Shown piece by piece: positions 43,293-51,408 of a stretch of DNA of 64,000 nt; the stretch's first letter is position 1, and every line of letters begins with the position of its first letter. The notes below the pieces were generated by a model. The model searched no databases. It saw only the letters and a program-made list of their open reading frames with translations, and was not told where the DNA came from. The DNA comes from Streptomyces sp. NBC_00775. GTDB taxonomy: Bacteria > Actinomycetota > Actinomycetes > Streptomycetales > Streptomycetaceae. Location of the stretch: NCBI RefSeq assembly GCF_036347135.1, contig NZ_CP108938.1, forward strand, positions 4,092,001 to 4,156,000, written 5' to 3'. Made by a program: the position numbers and the translations under genes.

Positions 43293-43476
43293 ATCGGACG
43301 CCCAAGTCCCTCTTGTCACCGGCCCACCCCTTGTAACCCCTAGCACCCGGGCAACCCCGGTTTTCCCGGATTCGCCGCATCGGTCATCGCACTGCGTGAA
43401 GTCGGCGGCGCCAGGCGGTGATCACGGTCACATACGGTCACTGGGCGATCCAGTGGCGACAGTTCCGCACATGGCG

Positions 43477-43506
43477 TTACCCACGCCTCACTCCCAGGTT
43501 TAGCGT
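43477..43506 (+). promoter_or_regulatory. Candidate promoter of second NlpC/P60 gene
   Basis: TTACCC (43477-43482), 18 bp and TAGCGT (43501-43506). This -10 box equals that of the c-di-AMP-regulated paralogue. The leader would be about 160 nt. Confidence 0.45.
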
Positions 43507-43673
43507 CCTCCACCAGGTGACCGGCTCCCCACCGCCGCCCGGGCCAGGGGCGGCAGCCGGCCACCACCGCCGAGAAGGTCCGGCGGTGGCCCGCTCCCCC
43601 TGTGTGGGCCGCCGCCGGACGCGTCACCGCTGACCGCGCTCCCCTCGCGGTCGTACCGAAGGATGTGGCCCTC

Positions 43674-44747
43674 GTGGCAGCGCACCGCAAGCCCAGACCG
43701 CGCTCGCTCGGCGGAAACACGGCCCGCACAGCCGCCACGATCGCCCTCGCGGGCGCGGCGACGGCGACCGGCTTCGACGGGACCGGGCACGCCGATCCGC
43801 AGCTGTCTCCGGCGCAGGTGAAGGCCAAGGTCGACAAGTTGTACGAGGAGGCGGAGGTCGCCACCGAGAAGTACAACGGTGCCAAGGAGAAGGCCGACAA
43901 GGCGGAGGAGCGGCTGAACACGCTGCGCGACGAGGCCGCGCGCAGGGAGGACCGGCTCAACTCGGCGCGGGACGCCCTGGGTTCGATAGCGGCGGCGCAG
44001 TACCGCAGCGGCGGCCTCGACCCCGCACTGCAGCTCGCGCTCTCCGACGATCCCGACCAGTACCTGGACGGGGCCGCGTTCGCCGAGCGGGCGGGCAGCC
44101 GGCAGGCGGCGGCCGTGGGCCGCGTACGCAAACAGCTGCGGGAGATCGAGCAGTTGCGCGGCGCCGCACACGTGGAACTCGCCTCGCTCAAGTCGCGGCA
44201 GGCCGAGCTGAAGCGGCACAAGAAGACGATCAACGGGAAACTCGACGCGGCACGGCTGCTGTTGTCCCAGCTCAGCCCCGATCAGCGCGCGCGGCTGGGG
44301 GAGGCCGGTGGCATCGACGGCGCTGGGCAGCGCGCCTCGCGCTCGTCGGCCCGGGACCTGGACCCGGTGTCGTCGTCCGGTACCGTCGCGGCCGCCAACT
44401 CCCGTGCGGCAGCGGCCGTTTCCTACGCCTACGCGAAGCTCGGCAGCCCCTATGTCTGGGGCGCCACGGGCCCCGACGCCTTCGACTGCTCAGGCCTCGC
44501 CCAGGCCGCGTACCGCTCGGCGGGCATCTCGCTGCCCCGGACGACCTACGCCCAGATCAATGCCGGACGCCGTGTCTCGCGCTCCGAACTCCTCCCGGGC
44601 GACCTGGTGTTCTTCTACTCCGGCATCAGCCACGTCGGCATCTACGTGGGCAACGGCATGATGATCCACGCCCCCAACCCGACGGCGCCGGTACGCGTGG
44701 CGCCGATCGACGAGATGCCGTTCGCGGGGGCCACTCGGGTGGTGTGA
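43674..44747 (+). CDS. NlpC/P60 peptidoglycan hydrolase
   Basis: A 357-aa secreted peptidase with GTG start after GAAGGA. The signal segment (ARTAATIALAGAATATGFDGTGHA) is followed by a coiled coil (LSPAQVKAKVDKLYEEAEVATEKYNGAKEKADKAEERL) closely similar to that of the upstream paralogue, and a catalytic domain with FDCSGLAQAAYRSAG (Cys) and HVGIYVGNGMMIHAP (His). It probably has the same peptide-cleaving role in growth or division. There is no c-di-AMP riboswitch. It ends 4 bp before the convergent response-regulator gene with no terminator in the gap. Confidence 0.95.
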   Translation: MAAHRKPRPRSLGGNTARTAATIALAGAATATGFDGTGHADPQLSPAQVKAKVDKLYEEAEVATEKYNGAKEKADKAEERLNTLRDEAARREDRLNSARDALGSIAAAQYRSGGLDPALQLALSDDPDQYLDGAAFAERAGSRQAAAVGRVRKQLREIEQLRGAAHVELASLKSRQAELKRHKKTINGKLDAARLLLSQLSPDQRARLGEAGGIDGAGQRASRSSARDLDPVSSSGTVAAANSRAAAAVSYAYAKLGSPYVWGATGPDAFDCSGLAQAAYRSAGISLPRTTYAQINAGRRVSRSELLPGDLVFFYSGISHVGIYVGNGMMIHAPNPTAPVRVAPIDEMPFAGATRVV

Positions 44748-44751
44748 GCGA

Positions 44752-45525
44752 CTAGACGAGCCGTCGTGCCGTGGCCCAGCGGGTCAGCTCGTGCCGGTTC
44801 GAGAGCTGGAGCTTCCTGAGGACCGCGGAGACATGGGACTCCACCGTCTTGACGGAGATGAACAGTTGCTTGGCGATCTCCTTGTACGCGTACCCGCGGG
44901 CGATGAGGCGCAGTACCTCGCGCTCGCGCTGGGTGAGGCGGTCGAGGTCCTCGTCGACGGGCGGGGCGTCGGTCGAGGCGAACGCGTCCAGGACGAACCC
45001 GGCGAGGCGGGGCGAGAAAACCGCGTCGCCGTCCTGGACACGGAAGACGGAGTCCACGAGGTCCGTGCCGGTGATCGTCTTGGTGACGTACCCCCGGGCG
45101 CCGCCGCGGATCACCCCGATGACGTCCTCCGCCGCGTCCGACACGGACAGCGCGAGGAAGCGGACCGGCTGCTCGGCGTCGGCCATCAACGGGGCACAGC
45201 GGCGCAGCACTTCGACACCGCCGCCGCCCGGCAGATGGACGTCGAGCAGGACGACCTCGGGCCGGGTGGCCGTGATGACCGTGACCGCCTGGTCGACGTC
45301 GGCGGCCTCGCCGATCACCTCGACGCCGGTCCGCTCGGTCTGCCCGATCTCGGCCTGCACGCCCGTACGGAACATCCGGTGGTCGTCGACGAGCACGACG
45401 CGCACCCGACGCCCGCCCCCGGCGCCGGCCGGATCGGCCGCGCCCGCGGCCTCTCCGGATGCGGCGGCCGAAGGGGTCTCCTCAGCAGAACTGCCGGACT
45501 CCACAGGCCCGTTCGCATCGCTCAT
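44752..45525 (-). CDS. LuxR-family (NarL-type) response regulator
   Basis: A 257-aa regulator. A 38-residue Ala/Gly-rich N-terminal extension precedes the receiver (VRVVLVDDHRMFRTG with the acidic pocket, VLLDVHLPGGGG with the phospho-Asp, and VTKT with the conserved Lys). The LuxR helix-turn-helix is LTQREREVLRLIARGYAYKEIAKQLFISVKTVESHVSAVLRKL. Its ATG overlaps the TGA of the PspC-type kinase gene, making an operon and a cognate pair. By family analogy with LiaR/VraR it probably answers envelope stress; targets may include the divergent PspC-toastrack gene. Confidence 0.95.
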   Translation of the reverse strand: MSDANGPVESGSSAEETPSAAASGEAAGAADPAGAGGGRRVRVVLVDDHRMFRTGVQAEIGQTERTGVEVIGEAADVDQAVTVITATRPEVVLLDVHLPGGGGVEVLRRCAPLMADAEQPVRFLALSVSDAAEDVIGVIRGGARGYVTKTITGTDLVDSVFRVQDGDAVFSPRLAGFVLDAFASTDAPPVDEDLDRLTQREREVLRLIARGYAYKEIAKQLFISVKTVESHVSAVLRKLQLSNRHELTRWATARRLV

Positions 45526-46811
45526 GACGTCTTCTCCGCCCTCTCCATCTCCAGCTCGACCTCCGTGCCGCCGTCCGGCACCGCGCGCAGTCGCGCCGTG
45601 CCGCCGTTGCGCTCCATGCGGCCGATGATCGATTCTCTAACGCCCATGCGGTCGGCGGGTATCGCGTCGAAGTCGAAGCCGGGGCCGCGGTCGCGGACGG
45701 ACACGAAGACCGTCCTGCCCTCGACTTCGGCGAAGACCTGTACGGCGCCGCCCTCGCCACCGTACTTGGCCGCGTTCACCATCGCTTCCCGCGCGGCCTG
45801 CATCTGTGCGGTCAGGCCCTCGTCGAGCGGGCAGTCGCCGACGATGACGACCTCGAGGGGGACACCGTGCTTGTCCTCGACCTCGGCCGCATGCCGCCGG
45901 ACGGCCTCGGCGAGGGTGTCGGGCTCGTCGGCCTCGTCCTTGCCCGTGCCCTCCGGCTTGTAGAGCCAGGCGCGCAGGTCGCGCTCCTGGGCTCGGGCCA
46001 GCCGCCGTACCTCGTTGCCATTGTCCGCGTTGCGCTGGATCAGGGTCAGGGTGTGCAGCACGGAGTCGTGGACATGGGCGGCGACCTCGGCCCGCTCCTG
46101 GGCGCGGATACGCATGAGGCGCTCCTCGGAGAGGTCCTGGGTCATGCGGACGAGGTAGGGGCCGGCGAGGAGCGCTATGCCGACGAGCACGGCGAGCGCC
46201 GCCTGCAGGACGGAGCCGAGGTGGGCGGCGGAGCCCTGGAGGACGAATATCCCGGAGACGCCCGCGGTGACCAGCAGCACGCCCGCGGCGGAACGCAGCA
46301 GCGTGATCGTACGGCGGCGGCGGCCGACCTCCACCCAGCGGGCCCGCCGCGCGTTGTCCGCCTGGCGCCAGACCAGAGCGACGCCCGCGCCGACGAGAAC
46401 GGTCGGCCAGAGATAGGCCTTCGCCCCGCCCCCGAGATTCACATTGCCCACGAAGACCATGGCCACGACGACCATGAGCAGCAGCGCGACGATCTGGCCC
46501 TTGTCCGGCTTGCGGGCCACGAGTCTGCGGCGGCCGTCCGGAGCGGTCTCGGTGGTGAACGCCGGCGTACGCCCGGAGCCGACGCCGCCGACGCCGAGCG
46601 GCACGAAGAACCAGAACGCGGCATACAGCAGCGCCCCCAGCCCGTCCGCCATGAACAGTCCGACGAACACGAGCCGCACCCAGATCACCGGCAGCCCGAG
46701 ATGCCCGGCGAGCCCTCGCGCCACGCCCCCGAGCCAGCGTCCGTCGCTGCTGCGGTAGAGCTTGCGCGGGGGCCGCGGGTCGTCGAGGGGCATGACTGCG
46801 GCTTCCGGCAT
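45522..46811 (-). CDS. PspC-domain sensor histidine kinase
   Basis: A 429-aa kinase. Residues 15-75 are a PspC domain (RKLYRSSDGRWLGGVARGLAGHLGLPVIWVRLVFV). About four more membrane helices follow. The dimerisation/phosphoacceptor box is RAEVAAHVHDSVLHTLTLIQ (HisKA_3; His in VHDS). The HATPase_c part has an Asn box AREAMVNAAKYG and RDRGPGFDF. It phosphorylates the response regulator whose gene overlaps it by 4 bp. The ATG at 46811 is used; an ATG at 46847 is possible. It is divergent from a second PspC protein. Confidence 0.94.
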   Translation of the reverse strand: MPEAAVMPLDDPRPPRKLYRSSDGRWLGGVARGLAGHLGLPVIWVRLVFVGLFMADGLGALLYAAFWFFVPLGVGGVGSGRTPAFTTETAPDGRRRLVARKPDKGQIVALLLMVVVAMVFVGNVNLGGGAKAYLWPTVLVGAGVALVWRQADNARRARWVEVGRRRRTITLLRSAAGVLLVTAGVSGIFVLQGSAAHLGSVLQAALAVLVGIALLAGPYLVRMTQDLSEERLMRIRAQERAEVAAHVHDSVLHTLTLIQRNADNGNEVRRLARAQERDLRAWLYKPEGTGKDEADEPDTLAEAVRRHAAEVEDKHGVPLEVVIVGDCPLDEGLTAQMQAAREAMVNAAKYGGEGGAVQVFAEVEGRTVFVSVRDRGPGFDFDAIPADRMGVRESIIGRMERNGGTARLRAVPDGGTEVELEMERAEKTS

Positions 46812-47029
46812 GCCATCGATGTTCACACGCCCGGCGGGCCCGGGCATCAGGGTCGACCCCCGAGACGCCCCTGATCTTCGAAAATCCGGCGATGGACCCG
46901 CGGGAAGCCGACGATCGACAGTTCCCCTCCCCGCCTCCATCCCCCTCCATCCCCATCAGGGCCGATATCAGGGTTCGGCCAGGGTCATCCCGACTGCCGT
47001 CACGCCTTCCCGCCCGTCACCATGGACGC

Positions 47030-48469
47030 ATGACAGATCAGCAGCACGCGGCGGCGGAGCCGGACCCCGGCCCCGGCCCGGGCGCCCCCACACCGGGCAC
47101 CGGGCACCGGGACGCCGTGCCGCCCGCACCGGGCCCTGCCGAAGGCGCCCAAGGTGAGGAGCCGCGCGCGCACGAGAACCCGGCCGAGCCCACCGCCCCG
47201 CTCCAGCCCGACGTCCCGCGCAAGTTCCGGCGCGACCGTCGGCAGAAGATCCTGGGCGGGGTGTGCGCCGGTCTCGGCCGGCAGTGCGACATGGACCCGG
47301 TGATCTTCCGGATCGTCCTCGCGGTGCTCGCCGCGACCGGCGGCATCGGCCTCATCTTCTACGGCTTCGTGTGGCTGTTCGTCCCGTACGACGACGAGGA
47401 GGAGAACGAGGTACGCAAGCTGCTCACCGGCCGCGTGGACGGCCAGGCACTGACGGCCGTTCTCTTCGCGCTCGTCGGCTGCGGAGTGTTCCTCTCCATG
47501 CTCAAGAACGGCGGGGTGCTGACCTTCGCCGTCGTCCTCTCCCTCCTCCTGGCGGGCGCGGGGTACTGGTCGCAGCAGCGGGGCACCCCCGACCCCGACC
47601 CGCTCGCCGCCCAGGCCGTCGCCGACGCCCCGCCCGAGGCGCAGGCGCCGCCCGTCCCCGCCTCCTACCCCTCCTGGTGGCGCGACCCGATCGTCAAGGA
47701 CGGATCGCATGTGGGCGGCACCGGCTATCTGTGGGGCCCGAAGGACGCGCGGGACCGGGATGTCGCGGCAGCGGTCAACATCGCCCGTGGCACATCCCGC
47801 CCGGACATACGCACCACGCGCGAGCCGAAGCCGCGCGGCCCTCGCTGGATCGGCGGCCGGGTCTTCCTGCTCGCCCTCCTCGCGGGCGGCCTCGGCACCG
47901 GTCTCACCTGGAACGACCACGCGCTCGGCACCAGCCTGCAGACCGGCCTGGCCTGCGCGCTGATCGTGTTCGGCCTGGGCATAGCGATCAGCTCGTTCCT
48001 GGGACGCACGGGCGCGGGCTCGATCTTCCTCGCCGTGCTCACGGCGGCCCTGCTCGCCGCCTCCGCGGCCCTCCCGAAGGACATCAGCACCCACTGGATA
48101 CGGACGGAGTGGACGCCCACGGCCACGGCCGACGTACAGAAGAGCTACGACCTCGGCACGGGCGTCGGCACCCTGGACCTCACCCACCTGAACCTCGCCA
48201 AGGGCCAGACGGTGAAGACGAACGCGGAGGTGGGTGCGGGCCGGCTGAAGGTGATCATCCCCAACGACGCGACCGTGAAGCTGGACATCGAGGTGGGCGT
48301 CGGAGACATCCAGCTGCCGGGCGACGGCAAGAAGGACGTGGACGTGGAACCGGGCAAGCACAAGCAGGTGACCCTGCCGCCCACGACAGGCGACAAGAAC
48401 GGCGGCACCCTCGAGCTCGACCTCCAGGTCGGCGTGGGACAGGCGGAGGTGACCCGTGCTACGTCATGA
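47030..48469 (+). CDS. PspC-domain membrane protein with LiaF-like toastrack domain
   Basis: A 479-aa protein. A Pro/Ala-rich N-terminus (1-65) precedes a PspC domain (KFRRDRRQKILGGVCAGLGRQCDMDPVIFRIVLAV), then about five more helices. The C-terminal 110 residues are a beta-rich repeat of acidic/hydrophobic strands (VGTLDLTHLNLAKGQTVKTNAEVGAGRLKVIIPNDATVKLDIEVGVGDIQL), the toastrack fold of LiaF/VraT-type stress proteins. Together with the divergent PspC kinase and LuxR regulator this makes a LiaFSR-like module, as described for actinobacterial Psp systems. The following small gene overlaps it by 14 bp. Confidence 0.92.
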   Translation: MTDQQHAAAEPDPGPGPGAPTPGTGHRDAVPPAPGPAEGAQGEEPRAHENPAEPTAPLQPDVPRKFRRDRRQKILGGVCAGLGRQCDMDPVIFRIVLAVLAATGGIGLIFYGFVWLFVPYDDEEENEVRKLLTGRVDGQALTAVLFALVGCGVFLSMLKNGGVLTFAVVLSLLLAGAGYWSQQRGTPDPDPLAAQAVADAPPEAQAPPVPASYPSWWRDPIVKDGSHVGGTGYLWGPKDARDRDVAAAVNIARGTSRPDIRTTREPKPRGPRWIGGRVFLLALLAGGLGTGLTWNDHALGTSLQTGLACALIVFGLGIAISSFLGRTGAGSIFLAVLTAALLAASAALPKDISTHWIRTEWTPTATADVQKSYDLGTGVGTLDLTHLNLAKGQTVKTNAEVGAGRLKVIIPNDATVKLDIEVGVGDIQLPGDGKKDVDVEPGKHKQVTLPPTTGDKNGGTLELDLQVGVGQAEVTRATS

Positions 48470-48680
48470 GTTCCAGCCGGGAAAGCTGATCGCGGGTTTC
48501 TTCCTCACCCTCACGGGCGTCATCTACGCCGGTGACGCGGGGGACGCCTGGGACACCCCGTGGTTCGTGGTGATCCCCGTCGTCACGGGCGGCCTCTGTC
48601 TGGCAGGCGCGGTGGCACTCGTCACCCACGCCTTCCGCAGACGCCGCGCCGAACCCAGCCGGTCCGACGTCAGCGTCTAG
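48456..48680 (+). CDS. Small two-helix membrane protein
   Basis: A 74-aa protein with GTG start inside the end of the toastrack gene, preceded by a strong GGAGGTGA. It reads MLRHEFQPGKLIAGFFLTLTGVIYAGDAGDAWDTPW..., with two hydrophobic helices and a basic C-terminal tail (HAFRRRRAEPSRSD). Co-expressed with the PspC-toastrack protein and probably part of the same envelope-stress complex; no named family recognised. Confidence 0.8.
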   Translation: MLRHEFQPGKLIAGFFLTLTGVIYAGDAGDAWDTPWFVVIPVVTGGLCLAGAVALVTHAFRRRRAEPSRSDVSV

Positions 48681-48682
48681 GT

Positions 48683-48758
48683 CTGTCCGGCGGATCTGGT
48701 CGCAGGAGAGCAGCGGCGCCTTATAGACCCCGCGTCTGCCGCATGATCCGCCGGACAG
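48683..48758. repeat. 14-bp inverted repeat, 48-nt loop
   Basis: CTGTCCGGCGGATC (48683-48696) and GATCCGCCGGACAG (48745-48758) are perfect complements. They lie between the small membrane-protein stop and the convergent DoxX stop, so they could act as a terminator. The looped 48 bp and clean ends also resemble a miniature inverted-repeat element. Confidence 0.65.
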
Positions 48759-48761
48759 GCC

Positions 48762-49292
48762 CTAGCGATAGCCCCCGGCGCGCTGCCCGCGCCGGGCTCG
48801 CAGGGCCGCGTCCAGGGAGAAGACCGAGGCACCCGCGAGGACGAGAGGGAGCCATGCCATCAGATAGGCGAGGTCATTGCCGTAGTAGTACGGGTCGGAG
48901 GCCCAGCTCACCGTCAGCCACAGGCTGAGGGAGATGAGTGCTCCGCCCAGTGCGGCGAGGCGGGCCAGCAGGCCGAGCAGGGTGCCGATGCCGACGGCCA
49001 GTTCGCCGAGGGCGATGGCGTAGCCGAAGCCGACGGGGCTCTTCAGGGCCAGGTCGACCAGCGCCGGGATCGCCGAGGAATCGCGCACGCTGCGCATCAG
49101 GTCCCCAATGGAGCCCGATCCCGAGTCGTGCATGAAGGTGCTGTTGGTGAGTTTGTCCAGGCCGGCGTAGATGAAGGTGACGCCGAGGAAGACGCGCAGC
49201 GGTAGCAGGGCGTAGCGGGTGGCGGTGTCTCGCCAGTCCCGCCTCTCGTCGAGATAGGGCGAGTGAGTGTCCGTCCGCATACCGTGAGTCAT
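48762..49292 (-). CDS. DoxX family membrane protein
   Basis: A 176-aa protein with four helices; ALLPLRVFLGVTFIYAGLDKLTN at the start of helix 1 and GELAVGIGTLLGLLARLAALGGALISLSLWLTV are typical of DoxX/DoxD-like proteins, membrane oxidoreductase or thiosulfate:quinone-related subunits. The ATG at 49292 follows GGCGGAGAG; upstream in-frame sequence is basic and not family-like. Substrate unknown. Confidence 0.88.
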   Translation of the reverse strand: MTHGMRTDTHSPYLDERRDWRDTATRYALLPLRVFLGVTFIYAGLDKLTNSTFMHDSGSGSIGDLMRSVRDSSAIPALVDLALKSPVGFGYAIALGELAVGIGTLLGLLARLAALGGALISLSLWLTVSWASDPYYYGNDLAYLMAWLPLVLAGASVFSLDAALRARRGQRAGGYR

Positions 49293-49420
49293 CGCTCTCC
49301 GCCGCCTCTCACCCGCGTGCCGTTTACCCCTCAAACAGACCATACGTACGACAGCCGACCTCCGCTCAATCCTCGGAGCCCGTTTTTTCCTGGCTTCGGC
49401 CCAACCGACCAAAGACGTTC

Positions 49421-49616
49421 TTCGCCCCCGCCGCCCCTACCCCTCCCATCCCGTACCTGGGGGCTCCGCCCCCAGACCCCCAAAGATTGCGCCGTTCCCC
49501 GCGCCCCTGGAAAGACCGGGGTTGTTCGTCGTCTGCGGGGCAGTGGGGGCTGGTCGCGCAGTTCCCCGCGCCCCTAAAAGCAAAAGCAAAGGCGCGGGGC
49601 TGCGCCCCGCGATCCC
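49421..49616. repeat. Dispersed hairpin repeat block E
   Basis: The head module (cgcccccgccgcccctaccc) and CTGGGGGCTCCGCCCCCAG hairpin are followed by two copies of the core, one degraded (aaagattgcgCcgttccccgcgcccc) and one intact (cgcgcagttccccgcgcccc). There is no facing inverted copy here, so this block looks decayed. Confidence 0.85.
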
Positions 49617-49752
49617 CCAGGAACCGTTCGCCACACGGACCCGCACCGCACCCGTCGACGCACGAGCTGGCACGGCGACGCACCCGCAGTCGGCGACGCA
49701 CGGCCCCACCCACCCCCAGCCAAGACGGCGGTGCAGCCGGCGACGCACCGAA

Positions 49753-49865
49753 GGGGCTGTGCCGGTACGTCCAGCCCGTCGCATACGGGGTTATGGCCAA
49801 GTTCATGCTGTGGCAGCAAGCAGTAATGCCCACCGGCGACGGGCTGGACGTACCGGCACGGCCCC
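49753..49865. repeat. 30-bp near-perfect inverted repeat with 53-nt loop
   Basis: GGGGCTGTGCCGGTACGTCC... (49753-49782) and its complement at 49836-49865 differ at one base. The loop holds a smaller TGCTGtggCAGCA hairpin. It could be an RNA structure, a terminator for the gene at 49909, or a small mobile remnant. Confidence 0.85.
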
Positions 49866-49908
49866 GACCCACCCACCGACACCCAACCGAACCGCCCCAC
49901 CCGACACG

Positions 49909-51282
49909 TCAGTCCGTCACATCGATCACGCACCGGTTCGTCTCGACCCCGGCCGCCGTGACCACCTGCACCTCCACCCGCCCCGGCTCCACATCCACCG
50001 GCACAGGCACCGTCAGCACCGCATCCGTAGGGTTGCTGAACCCCCCGGCCACCGGCACCAACGGCACATGCACATGCACCGCCCCGATCCGGACCACCAT
50101 CCGCGACAACCGGTCGGCCGTCGTCGCGCCGGGCGGCACGAACCCGGCGCCCCGGATCTCGATGTCGTCGCCGGTGCGGATCGGCGCGTCCAGGTCCCCC
50201 GCCTCGCGGGAGCGGACGACGGAGAGGATCACCGGGCGCCCGCCCTCGGCGTACTTCCCGGCGAGGTACGTCGCGGCCGACACCAGCACCAGCAGCGCCA
50301 GCCCCCACGGCAGATCCGGCAGCTGCGAGGGCCGCCGAGCCAGTCGTACCGCCGCGAAGACAAGGGCGACGGCGCAGATCACGACGTACTGGATGTCGGC
50401 GAAGCTGCCCCGCCCGGAGTCGTCGGTCAGCAGATCGGCGGCGCGCGGCCGGTCCGCGCGTACCTTCTGCAGGCGCTGCCCCAGCACCCGCAGCCCCACC
50501 ACCCGCCGCACCAGCACCGCGATCCCGCACACCACGGCGACGACGGTCACCACACCGGCACCCCGGGCGAGTTCGAGCCCCGCGATCAGCTCGTCGCGCG
50601 AGCGATGCGCGGAGGCCGCCGCGAGCTGCCCGACCAGCACGAGCACCGCGTACACCACGAACAGGACCCATCCGGCGGCCACCGCGCGGGAGGTGGAGAG
50701 CCGGTTGTCCTCGCCGATGACCGGGGCGAGGGCACCACCACGGGCCCGGTGCAGCCAGGCCGCCCCGGTCAGCAGTCCGGCCAGGACCAGCCCGGCGAGC
50801 AGCCCGGCCGTCCGCGCGGCCGTCCATCCCGCCCCGATCGCGGTGAGCGCCTGCACCAGGAGCAGGGCCACAGCGCCGCCCCAGACGGCGCACGCGGTGT
50901 ACCGCCAGAGCCGCCCCAGCCACGCCTCGCCGTCGACCCGCCCGCGCTCGGCGACGAGGTCCGCGGACTGGGTCAGCTCGTCGGAGACCCACTGCCGGGA
51001 CGCGGACGCCGAGTGCGCGACGCCGGCGGGCAGCCCCTGTCCGGACGCCAACTCGTCGCGTTTCGCGAGGAATTCGGCGACGGCACGCCGGTGCCCCGCA
51101 CGTGCCCCGTGCGGGCAGTCCCCACACGTGCAGCCACCCTCGTGCGCACCCTGGTCCCCGCTCTGCCCGGCACCATGCCCCGCGCCGTGTCTCGCCTCCT
51201 GCACCGCCACGCCCGCTGCCGCCTTCCCCGCGCCAGAAAACACCGTGCGGCCAGACGTTCCGTACGCCTGACTGCCGTACAA
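49909..51282 (-). CDS. Large membrane protein with Cys-rich N-terminus and IPT-like C-terminus
   Basis: About 457 aa. A TTG start (MYGSQAYGTSG...) follows AAGG; a later start cannot be excluded. The N-terminal soluble part has a CTCGDCPHGARAGH cluster that could bind a metal. Five to six membrane helices lie between residues 130 and 345. The C-terminal about 110 residues (DDIEIRGAGFVPPGATTADR... VHVPLVPVAGGFSNPTDAVLTVPVPVDVEPGRVEVQVVT) look like an immunoglobulin-like IPT/TIG fold on the outside. I do not recognise a named family. It is divergent from the DUF4429 gene. Confidence 0.78.
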   Translation of the reverse strand: MYGSQAYGTSGRTVFSGAGKAAAGVAVQEARHGAGHGAGQSGDQGAHEGGCTCGDCPHGARAGHRRAVAEFLAKRDELASGQGLPAGVAHSASASRQWVSDELTQSADLVAERGRVDGEAWLGRLWRYTACAVWGGAVALLLVQALTAIGAGWTAARTAGLLAGLVLAGLLTGAAWLHRARGGALAPVIGEDNRLSTSRAVAAGWVLFVVYAVLVLVGQLAAASAHRSRDELIAGLELARGAGVVTVVAVVCGIAVLVRRVVGLRVLGQRLQKVRADRPRAADLLTDDSGRGSFADIQYVVICAVALVFAAVRLARRPSQLPDLPWGLALLVLVSAATYLAGKYAEGGRPVILSVVRSREAGDLDAPIRTGDDIEIRGAGFVPPGATTADRLSRMVVRIGAVHVHVPLVPVAGGFSNPTDAVLTVPVPVDVEPGRVEVQVVTAAGVETNRCVIDVTD

Positions 51283-51408
51283 CTGCCTTACAACTGCCTC
51301 GCGATGACAGCGAATTGTGCCGTACGAATCACTGCCCGCATCCGCCAGGTCTGGTCAGGCGGGTGAAGTGCGGTTACCCCGTGTTGACCCGGCTGCGAGA
51401 ATTTCCCT

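Larger units (their letters stand above)
43279..43673. other. Divergent intergenic region before second NlpC/P60 gene
   Basis: The 395-bp region carries two ACGGTCAC direct repeats (about 43423-43440), a CACTGG/CCAGTG dyad (43439-43455), a promoter at 43477-43506 and a GC-rich leader with a CCGCCGagaaggtCCGGCGG hairpin. I could not find ydaO motifs here. Confidence 0.5.
49293..49908. other. Intergenic region with repeat block E and long palindrome
   Basis: This 616-bp gap contains repeat block E (49421-49616), GCGACGCAC direct repeats near 49675-49750, and a 30-bp inverted repeat (49753-49865). It should also hold the DoxX promoter near its left end. No gene is confidently seen. Confidence 0.6.

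Noticed and set aside
43507..43673. Second c-di-AMP riboswitch before the NlpC/P60 gene at 43674
   Set aside because: None of the ydaO signature blocks (CTTGGGGTGAATCGG, GACAGCTAAC) occur there, only a generic GC-rich hairpin.
49366..49872. Minus-strand 168-codon frame in the 49293-49908 gap
   Set aside because: Its translation crosses repeat block E and the long palindrome, with low-complexity Arg/Gly/Ala composition; no ribosome binding site or family likeness.
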